In this document: one piece after another, positions 46,437 through 56,006 of the stretch
How positions within the stretch are numbered: position 1 is the first letter of the stretch
How the letters are laid out: the number at the start of each line of letters is the position of its first letter
Position numbers and translations under genes: made by a program
The notes under the pieces: model-generated
The model's database searches: none
What the model was told of the DNA's origin: nothing
What the model saw: the letters and a program-made list of their open reading frames with translations, nothing else
Origin: Mycolicibacter arupensis
GTDB lineage: Bacteria > Actinomycetota > Actinomycetes > Mycobacteriales > Mycobacteriaceae
Assembly (NCBI RefSeq): GCF_002086515.1
Contig: NZ_MVHH01000012.1
Location: 33,918-97,917, forward strand
Length of the DNA: 64,000 bases
Reading direction: 5' to 3'

Positions 46437-46780
46437 TGGCATATGTGATCGGGAAGCCGTGCGTTGACGTGATGGACCGGGCCTGCGTGGAGGAGTGCCC
46501 GGTTGACTGCATCTACGAAGGCGGACGAGCCCTCTATATCCACCCGGATGAGTGTGTGGACTGTGGAGCTTGCGAGCCGGTCTGCCCAGTCGAGGCCATC
46601 TACTACGAAGATGACCTCCCGGATGAGCTTCAGCCCCACCAGGCCGACAACGCGGCCTTCTTCGCTGACGCTCTGCCGGGTCGTGACGAACCGCTCGGCT
46701 CTCCGGGCGGCGCCGCCAAGGTCGGTCCGCTGGGGATCGATACCCCGCTGGTGGCCGGTTATCCTCCCCAGGGGGAGTGA
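46436..46780 (+). CDS. fdxA: 7Fe ferredoxin FdxA
   Basis: A 114-residue ferredoxin, the length of M. tuberculosis FdxA. The first cluster ligands are in [17 protein letters not shown] and the second in [19 protein letters not shown], the arrangement of a [3Fe-4S] plus [4Fe-4S] protein. The C terminus has the FdxA-specific [20 protein letters not shown]. It transfers electrons, for example to cytochromes P450 or other redox enzymes. The next gene, an Fe-S-type regulator, overlaps it by four bases (GTGA). No DosR-box was found upstream, unlike M. tuberculosis fdxA. Confidence 0.95.
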   Translation: MAYVIGKPCVDVMDRACVEECPVDCIYEGGRALYIHPDECVDCGACEPVCPVEAIYYEDDLPDELQPHQADNAAFFADALPGRDEPLGSPGGAAKVGPLGIDTPLVAGYPPQGE

Positions 46781-47511
46781 CCGACATCGCCAAGACGCCT
46801 GTGTCTTCTGGAGGACGTCGCCTCGACGTGCTTCGGTTGCTACAGGCCGCGGACGAGCCGCTGAGTATTGCGCAGATCGCGGACGAGTTGGGTGTGCACC
46901 CCAACACGGTGCGCTTTCACCTGGACACCCTCGTTGAGGAAGGCCGCGTCGAGCACACCGAACCCGATCACAAAGGGCGGGGTCGCCCGGCGCTGATGTT
47001 CCGTGCCGTCCGGCAGATGGACCGGGGCGGAACCCACAGGTTCCGGCTGCTCGCCGAAATTCTTGCCATCGGACTGGCCGCCGACTCCGATCCCAGCGGC
47101 AAAGCACTGGCTGCCGGCAGGGCGTGGGGCCAACGCCTGCGGCCCCTGGGGCACGCGGCCGGGCCCGTGGACGCCGAGGACTCCACCGGCTACCTGCGGG
47201 AAATGCTTGATGAGTTGGGTTTTGAATCCGAACGCCTCGCCGCCGATTCCAGCGGCGAAGACCAGCTGGGTTTGCGGCATTGTCCCTTTCTGGAGCTCGC
47301 CGAAACCTCTACGCACGTGGTCTGCCCGATCCACCTGGGACTCATGCAGGGCGCGTTGGAGGCCTGGGACTCGCCGGTGACCGTCGAGCGACTCGACCCG
47401 TTTGCCAGGCCTGACCTGTGCGTGGCGCACCTGAAACCGGTGAATCTCGACGCAGTACCGCACGGGTTCTCGCCCCGGACCGTCGTGCATGCGGAAGAAC
47501 CCGTCGGGTGA
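46777..47511 (+). CDS. Winged-helix regulator with a Cys-rich C terminus (SufR-like)
   Basis: A 244-residue protein starting at GTG 46777. Residues about 10-75 form an ArsR/DeoR-type winged helix ([41 protein letters not shown], then [10 protein letters not shown]). The C-terminal domain has Cys in [25 protein letters not shown] and DLCVAHL, similar in style to SufR-family regulators that hold a [4Fe-4S] cluster and also to the DUF family of Fe-S-binding MarR/ArsR relatives. It is co-transcribed with fdxA; the operon suggests control of ferredoxin supply by iron-sulfur status. That link is inferred. Confidence 0.85.
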   Translation: MTDIAKTPVSSGGRRLDVLRLLQAADEPLSIAQIADELGVHPNTVRFHLDTLVEEGRVEHTEPDHKGRGRPALMFRAVRQMDRGGTHRFRLLAEILAIGLAADSDPSGKALAAGRAWGQRLRPLGHAAGPVDAEDSTGYLREMLDELGFESERLAADSSGEDQLGLRHCPFLELAETSTHVVCPIHLGLMQGALEAWDSPVTVERLDPFARPDLCVAHLKPVNLDAVPHGFSPRTVVHAEEPVG

Positions 47512-47549
47512 GCGCCTCCCCATCCACCCACTGAGCCGAAGGACTGCCC

Positions 47550-47888
47550 ATGGAATCGACCTCGTTGAACTCGCTGGCCGATGAGAAGCTGGCCGAGGCC
47601 AACCAACACCACAGTGGGCGAGCGGCCCACACCGTCTACGGCGGTTCGACGCATCACCTGCGCCAGACGCTGGTTGCGCTACAGGCCGGCCAATCGCTGG
47701 CCGAACACGACAGCCCGGGCGAGTCGACCCTGCAGGTGTTGCGTGGCCGGGTGCGGGTCACTGCCGGTGATGAGGCCTGGGAGGGGGCGGCCGGCGACCT
47801 CGTCACCCTGCCGCGCACCCGCCACGCCCTGGAGGCGTTGGAAGACTCGGCAGTGCTGCTGACCGTCGCAAAGAGCGCCTCGCACTGA
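47550..47888 (+). CDS. Cupin-domain protein
   Basis: A 112-residue single cupin. The two cupin motifs are AEHDSPGESTLQVLRGRVRV near 50-69 and GDLVTLPRTRHALEALEDS near 88-106, with His and Glu at the usual metal positions; the first motif has H-x6-E rather than HxH. This resembles small cupins with metal-binding or sensor roles. It lies 38 bases after the regulator gene and two bases before the nitronate monooxygenase gene, so it belongs to the fdxA operon. Confidence 0.85.
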   Translation: MESTSLNSLADEKLAEANQHHSGRAAHTVYGGSTHHLRQTLVALQAGQSLAEHDSPGESTLQVLRGRVRVTAGDEAWEGAAGDLVTLPRTRHALEALEDSAVLLTVAKSASH

Positions 47889-47890
47889 CC

Positions 47891-48844
47891 GTGGCGCTGT
47901 GCACCGTCTGGTCGCACGGAGCAGGCCTGCGGGTGCCCATCCTCAATGCCCCGATGGGAGGGGTGGCCGGTGGCCGGCTCGCCGCGGCCGTCACCGCTGC
48001 GGGCGGGCTGGGCATGGTCGGGATGGGTAGCACCGCCACGGCGGCATCGCTGGCCGCCGAGCTGACTGCACTCGGGACCGTACCGCGCTTCGGGATCGGC
48101 TTGGTGGACTGGGTGATTCGCGATCAGCCAGATCTGTTAGAGACGGCGCTGGCCGCCCGGCCGACGCTGCTGTCGGTCAGCTTCGGCACCGACCTGTCCT
48201 GGGTCGATCGCGCCCATGCAGCCGGAATACTCGCCGTCACCCAGGTCTATGACGCCGATACCGCGCGACGAGCACACGACGCCGGGGTGGATCTCCTCGT
48301 GGCGCGCGGAGCCGAGGGTGGCGGCCACGGCGAGACCCGGCTGGCCACGTTGCCACTGCTCGACGTGGTGCTGGACGCGGTGCCGGGGCCGGTGCTGGCC
48401 GCCGGTGGGATCGGCTCGCCACGCAGCCTGGCGGCGGTGCTGGCCGCCGGCGCCGCCGGAGCGTGGCTGGGAACCTGCCTGTCGACGTGCCCGGAGGCGT
48501 TGACCGGCGAGCGCGCGCGCCAAGCTCTGCTCAAGGCGGCCGGCACAGACACGATCACCACCCGGGTGTTCGACATCGGCCAGCGACTGGACTGGCCGGC
48601 GAGATTCCCGTCCCGGGTGTTGCGCAACGCGTTCACCGGCCGTTGGGCTGGTCACGAGGACGCGCTGGCTGAGGATCGGCATGCCGGTGCGGAATTGGCC
48701 GCCGCGATCGCCGCGGGCGATCAACGCACCGCCCCGGTCGATGCGGGCCAAGGTGTGGGCATGCTGATCGACAGCCGGCCCGCCGCAGTGCTTATCGAGG
48801 AATTGTGCGCCGGGGCGCAGGCGCTGTTGGCACGGTGGGCGTGA
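47891..48844 (+). CDS. Nitronate monooxygenase family protein
   Basis: A 317-residue FMN-dependent TIM-barrel enzyme starting at GTG 47891. Motifs are PILNAPMGGVAGGRLAAAVTAAGGLGMVG near the start (shortened here), FGIGLVDWVI, LVARGAEGGGHGE with the family His, and VLAAGGIGSPRSLAAVLAAGAAGAWLGT for phosphate binding of FMN. Members oxidise nitronates, or act as enoyl-reductase-like or 2-nitropropane dioxygenases. As the last gene of the fdxA operon it may deal with nitro compounds or redox stress. It ends two bases before the convergent DUF1990 gene. Confidence 0.9.
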   Translation: MALCTVWSHGAGLRVPILNAPMGGVAGGRLAAAVTAAGGLGMVGMGSTATAASLAAELTALGTVPRFGIGLVDWVIRDQPDLLETALAARPTLLSVSFGTDLSWVDRAHAAGILAVTQVYDADTARRAHDAGVDLLVARGAEGGGHGETRLATLPLLDVVLDAVPGPVLAAGGIGSPRSLAAVLAAGAAGAWLGTCLSTCPEALTGERARQALLKAAGTDTITTRVFDIGQRLDWPARFPSRVLRNAFTGRWAGHEDALAEDRHAGAELAAAIAAGDQRTAPVDAGQGVGMLIDSRPAAVLIEELCAGAQALLARWA

Positions 48845-48845
48845 C

Positions 48846-49349
48846 TCACACCGCGCGAAGATAGCGTTTGGCGATCACCCGCTGCGTCATGCGCCCGAAC
48901 GGGCCGCCGAGCTTCGTCCACCAGGTTGCGGGCCGCGAGAACGCCCGGATGTGGGTGTACACCGTCTCGTCGGCGGGGTCGTAGCGCACCGAGAACAGCT
49001 CCTCGCCTGACTCGGGATGTCCGGCCAGCGTGCCATAGGCGAACCCACGTCGATCCGGTTCATTGATGACATAAACCACCCGGCACGGCGCGCGCAGGAG
49101 ACCGAGCCGCACCAACGCCACCGAGTCGACCTCGGCGACGTCGCTGTCGGCGTCCACCCGCACCCCGACCCCGGCGCCACGGTGCATGCCCCAGTGCAGG
49201 ACCGCGTCGGCGGCCTGCTCGAAACGCGCGCGGCCTGTGCCGATCGGCGCGCTCAGCTCCAGATGGTGATATCCGGCGGGCAGCGTTCCTGCGGTGGCAC
49301 CCACCTCGGCGTAGGTGAGCGGCAAGTCACGCAGCGTCGTCACATCCAC
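48846..49349 (-). CDS. DUF1990 domain-containing protein
   Basis: A 167-residue protein of the DUF1990 family, START-like by prediction. Signature text: LPLTYAEVGATAGTLPAGYHHLEL near 8-31, RFEQAADAVLHWGMHRGAGVGV, RRGFAYGTLAGHPESGEELFSVR and WTKLGGPFGRMTQRVIAKRYLRA at the end. No function is known. It converges with the nitronate monooxygenase gene and is divergent from the thioesterase gene. Confidence 0.9.
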   Translation of the reverse strand: MDVTTLRDLPLTYAEVGATAGTLPAGYHHLELSAPIGTGRARFEQAADAVLHWGMHRGAGVGVRVDADSDVAEVDSVALVRLGLLRAPCRVVYVINEPDRRGFAYGTLAGHPESGEELFSVRYDPADETVYTHIRAFSRPATWWTKLGGPFGRMTQRVIAKRYLRAV

Positions 49350-49413
49350 GGCCCCACCTTGCCATCGCGGGCGTGCCGTTCGCCCGGTAATCGCCTGAAC
49401 GTTAAATAGGGGG

Positions 49414-50028
49414 GTGAGTCACCCACATGCCGGCGGCGGGTTCAATCCGCCGGAACCCACCGAGAAGGGCGGGCCGGACTACGGCCGGTTCCTGGAGACC
49501 ATGCGGGCGTTGCAGGACCATGCGCGCGCCGTCGACGCCCCAGCCGAGGTGATCACCCGCGCCGCAGACGCCCTGCAAGACGTCTGCGACATGCTGGCTC
49601 CCTTCGACGCCGACGAGTGGTCCTCACCGTCGGGTCGCCGGCTGGACCTGCCGATGCGCGGCAACCTGCTGCCGATTCCGATGAAGCTCAAGAAGTGTGA
49701 AGACGGACGGCTGCGCGGCTGGGCCCGGTTTCGGCGGTTTCATCTGGGACGTAACGGGGCGGCGCACGGCGGGGCGATCGGGCTGCTGTTCGACTCGGTA
49801 CTGGGAACGGCCTCGTGGGTGCTCACCGGCGGCCCCTATCAGCGCACGGCCTACCTGCATCTCAACTATCGCCAGATCGTCCCGATCGACAAGGAGCTGC
49901 AGGTCGAGGCCTGGGTCAGCAGAACGGAGGGCCGCAAGATCTTCGTCGAGACCCGGCTCTGCGACGGTGACACCGTGCTGACCGACGGTGAGGCGTTGTT
50001 CGTGGTGCTCAAACCCGGCCAGCCATGA
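49414..50028 (+). CDS. PaaI-family thioesterase
   Basis: A 204-residue protein from GTG 49414. The first 65 residues are helical (TMRALQDHARAVDAPAEVI); a hotdog fold follows with the active-site region GRNGAAHGGAIGLLFDSVLGTA and the strand HLNYRQIVPIDKELQVEAWVS. It probably hydrolyses acyl-CoA thioesters; the substrate is unknown. It stands between a divergent DUF1990 gene and thrS, 82 bases upstream of the latter. Confidence 0.88.
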   Translation: MSHPHAGGGFNPPEPTEKGGPDYGRFLETMRALQDHARAVDAPAEVITRAADALQDVCDMLAPFDADEWSSPSGRRLDLPMRGNLLPIPMKLKKCEDGRLRGWARFRRFHLGRNGAAHGGAIGLLFDSVLGTASWVLTGGPYQRTAYLHLNYRQIVPIDKELQVEAWVSRTEGRKIFVETRLCDGDTVLTDGEALFVVLKPGQP

Positions 50029-50110
50029 CTCGCGGACGGCCGGCTTCGGGTGCCCCGATAGCATGGTCGCGGACGTTTCTAGCCCCTAGCACCCCCTTGG
50101 AGACCACGTC

Positions 50111-52177
50111 ATGAGCGCGCCCGCCCTCCCCGCCCCGGCCAGCCCGATCCGGGTGCCCGCCGGGACCACCGCGGCCGCGGCAGTACGCGCGGCGGGTCTG
50201 CCTGACCGCGGTGCACCGGATGCCGTGGTGGTAGTCCGTGACTCCCAGGGCCGACTGCGCGACCTGAGCTGGAGTCCCGAGGCCGACGTCGAGGTGACCC
50301 CGGTTGCCGCCGACACCGACGATGGCCGCAGCGTGATCCGGCACTCCTGCGCCCACGTGCTGGCTCAGGCCGTTCAGGATCTTTTCCCGGACGCCAAACT
50401 CGGGATCGGCCCGCCGATCACCGACGGGTTTTACTACGACTTCGATGTGCCCGAGGCGTTCACTCCCGAAGACCTGGCCAAGCTGGAGAAGCGGATGCGC
50501 GCCATCATCAAGGACGGTCAGCTCTTCTCCCGGCGCGTCTATGAGTCCAAGGACGTCGCTCGCGCCGAGCTGGCCGGCGAGCCTTACAAACTCGAGCTGG
50601 TGGACGACAAGTCCGGTGACAGCGACATCATGGAGGTGGGCGGTGATGAACTCACCGCTTACGACAACCTCAATCCCCGCACCCGGGAACGTGTTTGGGG
50701 TGACCTGTGCCGAGGCCCGCACATCCCGACCACCCGGTTCATTCCGGCGTTCAAGCTCACCCGCTCGTCGGCCGCCTACTGGCGCGGCGACCAGAACAAC
50801 GCCAGCCTGCAGCGGGTCTACGGCACCGCCTGGGAATCGCAGGAGGCGTTGGACAAGCACCTCGAACTGATCGAGGAGGCGCTGAGGCGCGATCACCGCA
50901 AGCTCGGTGTCGAGTTGGACCTGTTCAGCTTCCCCGACGAAATCGGTTCGGGACTGCCGGTCTTCCACCCCAAGGGCGGAATCATCCGGCGGGAGCTGGA
51001 GGAATACTCGCGGCGTAAGCACATCGAGGCCGGCTACCAGTTCGTCAACACCCCACACATCACCAAGTCCGAACTGTACGAGACCTCCGGACACCTGGAG
51101 TGGTACCGCGAGGGCATGTATCCCGCGATGCACATCGACGCCGAGTTCGGTGAGGACGGCGCGCTGCGCAAACCCGGCCAGGACTACTACCTCAAGCCGA
51201 TGAACTGCCCGATGCACCACCTGATCTTCCGGTCGCGTGGCCGCTCCTACCGGGAACTTCCCCTGCGGCTCTTCGAGTTCGGCAGCGTCTACCGCTATGA
51301 GCGTTCCGGTGTTGTGCACGGCCTGACCCGGGTCCGCGGCATGACCCAGGACGACGCACACATCTACTGCACCCGCGAGAGCATGCGCGACGAGTTGGCC
51401 TCGCTGCTGCGCTTCGTGCTCGACCTGCTCGCCGACTACGGCCTGGACGACTACTTCCTGGAACTGTCCACCAAGGACCCGGAGAAGTACGTGGGCTCCG
51501 ACGAGGTGTGGGAGGAGGCCACCGAGACGCTGCGCGAAGTCGCCGAGGCCTCTGGGCTGACCCTGGTGCCCGACCCGGGTGGTGCCGCGTTCTACGGACC
51601 GAAAATCTCGGTCCAGGTCAAAGATGCCCTCGGCCGCAGCTGGCAGATGTCGACCATCCAGCTCGACTTCAACATGCCGGACCGTTTTGAGCTGGAGTAC
51701 ACCGCTTCGGACGGGACCCGCCAGCGGCCGGTGCTCATCCACCGAGCACTGTTCGGGTCGATCGAGCGTTTCTTCGGGGTCCTGACCGAGCACTACGCCG
51801 GCGCCTTCCCGGCCTGGCTGTCCCCGATTCAGGTGGTCGGCATTCCCGTCGCCGACCAGCACGTCGACTACCTGGACGACTTGGCTGCCGAGCTGCGCCG
51901 CCACGGGGTGCGGGTCGAGGTGGACGCCAGCGACGATCGGATGCCCAAGAAGATCGTCAACCACACCAACCAGAAGGTCCCGTTCATGCTGCTGGCCGGC
52001 GACCGCGACGTCGAAGCGGGCGCCGTCAGCTTCCGCTTCGCCGATCGCACCCAGATCAACGGGGTGCCGCGCGATGAGGCGGTGGCGGCCATCACCGGCT
52101 GGATCGCCGCACGCACTAACACCGTGCCGACCGCAGAGACCTTCCAGGCGGGCCTCACGGGGGGCGCGGCGCGGTGA
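50111..52177 (+). CDS. thrS: Threonyl-tRNA synthetase
   Basis: A 688-residue class II synthetase. It has an N-terminal TGS-like domain (about 10-70), the editing/second-additional domain with [21 protein letters not shown] near 78 and [16 protein letters not shown], a catalytic core with the zinc residues in [11 protein letters not shown] (Cys) and later [14 protein letters not shown] (His), motif 2 FRYE-like [17 protein letters not shown], and an anticodon-binding domain starting [15 protein letters not shown]. It charges tRNA-Thr. Its stop overlaps the HIT gene start, so it leads the thrS-HIT-pgsA-patA-pimA run. Confidence 0.97.
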   Translation: MSAPALPAPASPIRVPAGTTAAAAVRAAGLPDRGAPDAVVVVRDSQGRLRDLSWSPEADVEVTPVAADTDDGRSVIRHSCAHVLAQAVQDLFPDAKLGIGPPITDGFYYDFDVPEAFTPEDLAKLEKRMRAIIKDGQLFSRRVYESKDVARAELAGEPYKLELVDDKSGDSDIMEVGGDELTAYDNLNPRTRERVWGDLCRGPHIPTTRFIPAFKLTRSSAAYWRGDQNNASLQRVYGTAWESQEALDKHLELIEEALRRDHRKLGVELDLFSFPDEIGSGLPVFHPKGGIIRRELEEYSRRKHIEAGYQFVNTPHITKSELYETSGHLEWYREGMYPAMHIDAEFGEDGALRKPGQDYYLKPMNCPMHHLIFRSRGRSYRELPLRLFEFGSVYRYERSGVVHGLTRVRGMTQDDAHIYCTRESMRDELASLLRFVLDLLADYGLDDYFLELSTKDPEKYVGSDEVWEEATETLREVAEASGLTLVPDPGGAAFYGPKISVQVKDALGRSWQMSTIQLDFNMPDRFELEYTASDGTRQRPVLIHRALFGSIERFFGVLTEHYAGAFPAWLSPIQVVGIPVADQHVDYLDDLAAELRRHGVRVEVDASDDRMPKKIVNHTNQKVPFMLLAGDRDVEAGAVSFRFADRTQINGVPRDEAVAAITGWIAARTNTVPTAETFQAGLTGGAAR

Positions 52178-52752
52178 GCGGGGACCGGACGGGCGATGAG
52201 CAGGCGGCCATGATCGACACCGGCGCCGGTGAACCCGACCGGTTGGAGCGACTGTGGACGCCCTACCGGATGACGTATCTGGCCGAGGCCCCCCTCAAGC
52301 GTTCGGAGTCCGGGTCGGCTCGCTCCACCCAACCGTTCACCGACATCCCCACCATGTCCGATGAGGACGGTCTGGTGGTGGCGCGCGGCGAGCACGTCTA
52401 CGCGGTGCTCAACCTGTACCCGTATAACCCCGGGCACCTGATGGTGGTGCCCTACCGACGGTTCTCGGAGTTCGAAGACCTCACCGAGGGTGAGGGCGCT
52501 GAGCTGATGGCGTTCATCCAGAAGGCGATCCGCGTGATCAAAGCGGTGTCGCGCCCGCACGGATTCAACGTCGGAATGAATCTCGGCGAGTCCGCCGGCG
52601 GATCGCTGGCCGAGCATCTGCACGTTCACGTTGTGCCGCGCTGGGGTGGTGATGCGAACTTCATCACCATCGTCGGCGGTTCCAAGGTGATCCCGCAGCT
52701 GCTGCGCGACACCCGCCGGCTGCTCGCCGACGAGTGGGCCCGACAGCAATGA
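52174..52752 (+). CDS. HIT-family Ap4A phosphorylase-like protein
   Basis: A 192-residue HIT protein starting at GTG 52174 in a GTGA overlap with thrS. The phosphate-binding histidine triad is [13 protein letters not shown] near 149-161. The preceding part has [21 protein letters not shown]. The M. tuberculosis homologue next to pgsA (Rv2613c) is a tetrameric Ap4A phosphorylase that splits diadenosine tetraphosphate into ADP and ATP. The stop overlaps pgsA by four bases (ATGA). Confidence 0.93.
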   Translation: MSGDRTGDEQAAMIDTGAGEPDRLERLWTPYRMTYLAEAPLKRSESGSARSTQPFTDIPTMSDEDGLVVARGEHVYAVLNLYPYNPGHLMVVPYRRFSEFEDLTEGEGAELMAFIQKAIRVIKAVSRPHGFNVGMNLGESAGGSLAEHLHVHVVPRWGGDANFITIVGGSKVIPQLLRDTRRLLADEWARQQ

Positions 52753-53414
52753 GCCGGCTGCCGTTTCTGTCGCGGGCGACGTTCGCCGGGATCACCACGC
52801 CGGTGGCGCGGTTCCTGCTGCGAGCCGGGCTCACCGCCGACATCGTCACCATGGTGGGCACCGCCGGCGCGGTGTTGGCGGCCCTGACACTGTTCCCCAC
52901 GGGCCAGCTGTTTGCCGGCACTCTGATCGTCTGGTTCTTCGTGCACTTCGACATGGTCGATGGGGCCATGGCCCGGCAAAGCGGCGGCGGCAGCGCATTC
53001 GGCGCCGTCCTGGACGCCACCTGCGACCGGATCAGTGACGGTGCGGTGTTCTGCGGGCTGGCCTGGTGGGCGGCGTTCGGACTGGACAACCCCCCGCTGG
53101 TGGTGGCGACCTTGATCTGCCTGGTCACCTCGCAGGTGATTTCCTATATCAAGGCCCGGGCCGAGGCCAGTGGCCTGCGCGGTGACGGCGGCTATATCGA
53201 ACGACCCGAGCGGTTGATCATCGTGCTGGTAGGCGCCGGCCTGTCCGGTCTGCCGGTATTCCCGCTGCCGTGGGCGCTGCCCGTGGCGATGTGGCTGCTG
53301 GCGGTGGCGAGCCTGATCACCTGCGCCCAGCGACTGCACACCGTGCGGACCTCGCCGGGGGCCGTGGAGCCGTTGCCACGGGCGACCGAGGGCGAGGAAG
53401 CCGGGGGACTGTGA
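52749..53414 (+). CDS. pgsA: Phosphatidylinositol phosphate synthase
   Basis: A 221-residue CDP-alcohol phosphatidyltransferase starting at ATG 52749. The catalytic motif D-x2-D-G-x2-A-R-x8-G-x3-D-x3-D is MVDGAMARQSGGGSAFGAVLDATCDRISD, given here in two parts: MVDGAMARQSGGGSAFG and VLDATCDRISDG. Six membrane segments surround it. It makes phosphatidylinositol phosphate from CDP-diacylglycerol and inositol phosphate, the precursor of PIMs, LM and LAM. GTGA overlap with patA downstream. Confidence 0.95.
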   Translation: MSRLPFLSRATFAGITTPVARFLLRAGLTADIVTMVGTAGAVLAALTLFPTGQLFAGTLIVWFFVHFDMVDGAMARQSGGGSAFGAVLDATCDRISDGAVFCGLAWWAAFGLDNPPLVVATLICLVTSQVISYIKARAEASGLRGDGGYIERPERLIIVLVGAGLSGLPVFPLPWALPVAMWLLAVASLITCAQRLHTVRTSPGAVEPLPRATEGEEAGGL

Positions 53415-54355
53415 CCTTCATCCCGAGCGCCTTACGCCTTCCGGGGCTCAGCCAGCTGGACGCGTGGGCTACCGACGCCGGTTACGCGGCGGGCTGGATG
53501 CTGGTGCGTGCGATGCCGGAGTTCTTCGCCCGGGGCGCCTTCGACGCGGGCGCCCTGTACGCGGCTCGCGGCGGCGGCCCCGAGCAACTGCGCAAGAACC
53601 TGGCGCGCGTTGTGGGTGTGGATCCGCAGGACGTGTCGCCGGAGTTGATGCGGGCTTCGCTGGCGTCCTATGCCCGGTATTGGCGGGAAGCATTCCGGCT
53701 GCCCACCATGGACCACGCGGCACTGGCGGCGCAGCTGCACGACTCGGTGCGGGGACGCGACAACGTGACCGCGGCGCTGGCGGCCGGCCGCGGGGTGGTG
53801 CTGGCGTTGCCGCACAGTGGCAACTGGGACATGGCCGGGGTATGGATGGCCCAGACCCACGGCGGATTCACCACCGTCGCCGAGCGGCTCAAACCTGAGT
53901 CGCTCTACCGGCGGTTCCTCGCCTTCCGGGAGAGCCTCGGCTTCGAGGTGCTGCCCACCTCGGGTGGGGCTCGACCGCCGTTCGAGATCCTCGTCGAGAG
54001 GCTGTCGGGCAACGGATTGGTATGTCTGATGGCCGACCGCGACCTGAGCCGAAACGGGGTGACGGTCGACTTCTTCGGCGAGCCCACCCGGCTGCCGGCC
54101 GGCCCTGCCAGGCTCGCTCTCGAGACCGGCGCAGCACTGCTCCCGGCATTCTGCTGGTTCGACGGCCCAGGCTGGGGAGTCGACCTCGGTGCTCCGCTGG
54201 ACTGCAGCAGCGGGGATGTCGGGGTGATCACCCAGGCGCTGGCCGACAAGTTCGCGAAGAATATCGCGGCGTACCCGCAGGACTGGCACATGATGCAGCC
54301 GCAGTGGATTGCCGACCTTCCCGAATCGCGACGGGCGCGCTTGGGGGAGACCTGA
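53411..54355 (+). CDS. patA: Phosphatidylinositol mannoside acyltransferase PatA
   Basis: A 314-residue LpxL/HtrB-like acyltransferase starting at GTG 53411 in a GTGA overlap with pgsA. The HX4D motif is LPHSGNWDMAGVWMAQ near 138. Other family parts are FRLPTMDHAAL and LVCLMADRDLSRNGVTVDFFGEP. The enzyme acylates the mannose of PIM1/PIM2 on the cytoplasmic face of the membrane. Its stop overlaps the pimA start (TGATG), supporting one operon for early PIM synthesis. Confidence 0.95.
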   Translation: MTFIPSALRLPGLSQLDAWATDAGYAAGWMLVRAMPEFFARGAFDAGALYAARGGGPEQLRKNLARVVGVDPQDVSPELMRASLASYARYWREAFRLPTMDHAALAAQLHDSVRGRDNVTAALAAGRGVVLALPHSGNWDMAGVWMAQTHGGFTTVAERLKPESLYRRFLAFRESLGFEVLPTSGGARPPFEILVERLSGNGLVCLMADRDLSRNGVTVDFFGEPTRLPAGPARLALETGAALLPAFCWFDGPGWGVDLGAPLDCSSGDVGVITQALADKFAKNIAAYPQDWHMMQPQWIADLPESRRARLGET

Positions 54356-55479
54356 TGCGAATCGGCGTGGTCTGCCCCTACTCGTTCGACGTACCGGGCG
54401 GGGTGCAGGCCCACGTGTTGCAGTTGGCGGAGGTGCTGCGCGCCCGCGGGCATGAGGTCAGCGTGCTGGCGCCTGCCTCACCGGATGTCAAGCTGCCCGA
54501 CTATGTCGTGTCGGCGGGCAAGTCTGTCGCGATCCCCTACAACGGCTCGGTTGCCCGGCTGCAGTTCAGCCCGGCTGCGCACCGCAAGGTCAAAAGGTGG
54601 GTCATGGAGGGCGACTTTGACGTGCTGCACCTGCACGAGCCGAACGCGCCCAGCCTGTCCATGCTGGCGCTGAACGTGGCCGAGGGCCCGATCGTGGCAA
54701 CTTTTCACACCTCGACCACCAAGTCGCTGACGCTGAGCGTGGTTCAGGGCCTCTTGCGGCCCATGCACGAGAAGATCATCGGCCGAATCGCTGTCTCGGA
54801 CCTGGCCCGGCGCTGGCAGATGGAGGCCCTGGGATCCGACGCGGTGGAGATTCCCAACGGTGTCGATGTGGCCGCGTTCGCCACCGCGCCGCCCCTGCCG
54901 GGTTATCCGCGTCAGGGGCGCACGGTGCTTTTTCTGGGCCGCTACGACGAATCCCGCAAGGGGATGGCGGTGCTTCTGGGAGCGCTTCCCGCGCTCGTCG
55001 AACGACACAGCGACGTTGAGGTGCTGATCGTTGGCCGAGGAGATGAGGACGAACTGCGCAGCAGTGCAGGAGAATTGGCAAGCCACCTTCGTTTTCTCGG
55101 ACAGGTCGACGATGCAGAGAAGGCCTCGGCGCTGCGCAGTGCCGACGTGTACTGCGCGCCTAACACCGGTGGAGAGAGTTTCGGGATCGTGTTGGCCGAG
55201 GCGATGGCCGCCGGCACCGCGGTGGTTGCCAGCGACTTGGACGCCTTTCGCCGGGTGCTCAGTGACGGGACGGCCGGCCGGCTGGTACCGGTCGGCGATC
55301 ACGACGCGCTGGCAGCCGCCCTGATCGACCTACTCGATGACGACGCGCTGCGGGCCTCCTACGTGGCGGCCGGTTCCGAGGCGGTACGCCGGTTCGACTG
55401 GCCCGTGGTGGCAGACCAGATCATTCGGGTCTACGAGACCGTGGCCGGCGTCGGCAGCAAGGTGACGGTGGGCGACTGA
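54355..55479 (+). CDS. pimA: Phosphatidylinositol alpha-mannosyltransferase PimA
   Basis: A 374-residue GT4 enzyme (GT-B fold). The N-terminal domain has the nucleotide loop SFDVPGGVQAHVLQLAEVLRA near 10-30, AIPYNGSVARLQF, and FHTSTTKSLTLSVVQGL; the C-terminal domain has FLGRYDESRKGM and the EX7E motif GGESFGIVLAEAMAAG. It transfers mannose from GDP-mannose to the 2-position of phosphatidylinositol, the first step in PIM synthesis. It overlaps patA and is followed immediately by the membrane protein gene (one base overlap). Confidence 0.96.
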   Translation: MRIGVVCPYSFDVPGGVQAHVLQLAEVLRARGHEVSVLAPASPDVKLPDYVVSAGKSVAIPYNGSVARLQFSPAAHRKVKRWVMEGDFDVLHLHEPNAPSLSMLALNVAEGPIVATFHTSTTKSLTLSVVQGLLRPMHEKIIGRIAVSDLARRWQMEALGSDAVEIPNGVDVAAFATAPPLPGYPRQGRTVLFLGRYDESRKGMAVLLGALPALVERHSDVEVLIVGRGDEDELRSSAGELASHLRFLGQVDDAEKASALRSADVYCAPNTGGESFGIVLAEAMAAGTAVVASDLDAFRRVLSDGTAGRLVPVGDHDALAAALIDLLDDDALRASYVAAGSEAVRRFDWPVVADQIIRVYETVAGVGSKVTVGD

Positions 55480-56006
55480 TGGAGATGACCATCATGGCGA
55501 CCGTCTTGGTACTGATCGGGGTGGTGGTTCTGGCAGTCGCCGGGGCCTGGGCCTATCAGACCGCCAACCGGCTCAACCGGCTGCATGTGCGCTGCGATCT
55601 GTCGTGGCAGGCGTTGGACGGGGCGCTGGCCCGCCGAGCGGTGGTGGCCCGCGCCGTCGCGATCGACGCCTACGGGGACGCGGCGGCAGGAAGGCAACTC
55701 GCGAGCCTGGCCGACGCGGCAGAGCGGGCACCGCGCGACGCGCGGGAGGCTGCCGAGAACACGCTGTCGGCGGAGCTGGCGCTGGTCGATCCCGGAGCGC
55801 TGCCTCACGTGATGGTCGCCGAGCTGGCCGACGCCGAGGCCCGGGTGCTGTTGGCGCGCCGATTCCACAACGACGCCGTGCGTGACACCGTGGCGCTGCG
55901 CGAGCGTCCACTGGTTCGAGCCCTGCACTTGGGTGGAACCGCCCCGATGCCCACCTATTTCGAGATCGTCGAGCGCGCGGGCATGACTCCACGTGATGAT
56001 CGATGA
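55479..56006 (+). CDS. LemA-like membrane-anchored protein
   Basis: A 175-residue protein with one N-terminal membrane anchor at about residues 5-25 (ATVLVLIGVVVLAVAGAWAY), then a helical domain: NRLNRLHVRCDLSWQALDGAL is the LemA-like signature, followed by long helices with NTLSAELALVDPG and NDAVRDTVALRERPLVRALHLGG. Function unknown. It overlaps the Nudix gene by 14 bases in a different frame. From memory, M. tuberculosis Rv2609c is a single 351-residue protein combining both parts, so the two may be a split gene here. Confidence 0.8.
   Translation: MEMTIMATVLVLIGVVVLAVAGAWAYQTANRLNRLHVRCDLSWQALDGALARRAVVARAVAIDAYGDAAAGRQLASLADAAERAPRDAREAAENTLSAELALVDPGALPHVMVAELADAEARVLLARRFHNDAVRDTVALRERPLVRALHLGGTAPMPTYFEIVERAGMTPRDDR

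Noticed and set aside
50009..51964. 651-residue open frame antisense to thrS
   Set aside because: Long antisense frames are common in this GC-rich codon usage; thrS on the other strand has clear family motifs throughout, and the antisense product has no recognisable domain.
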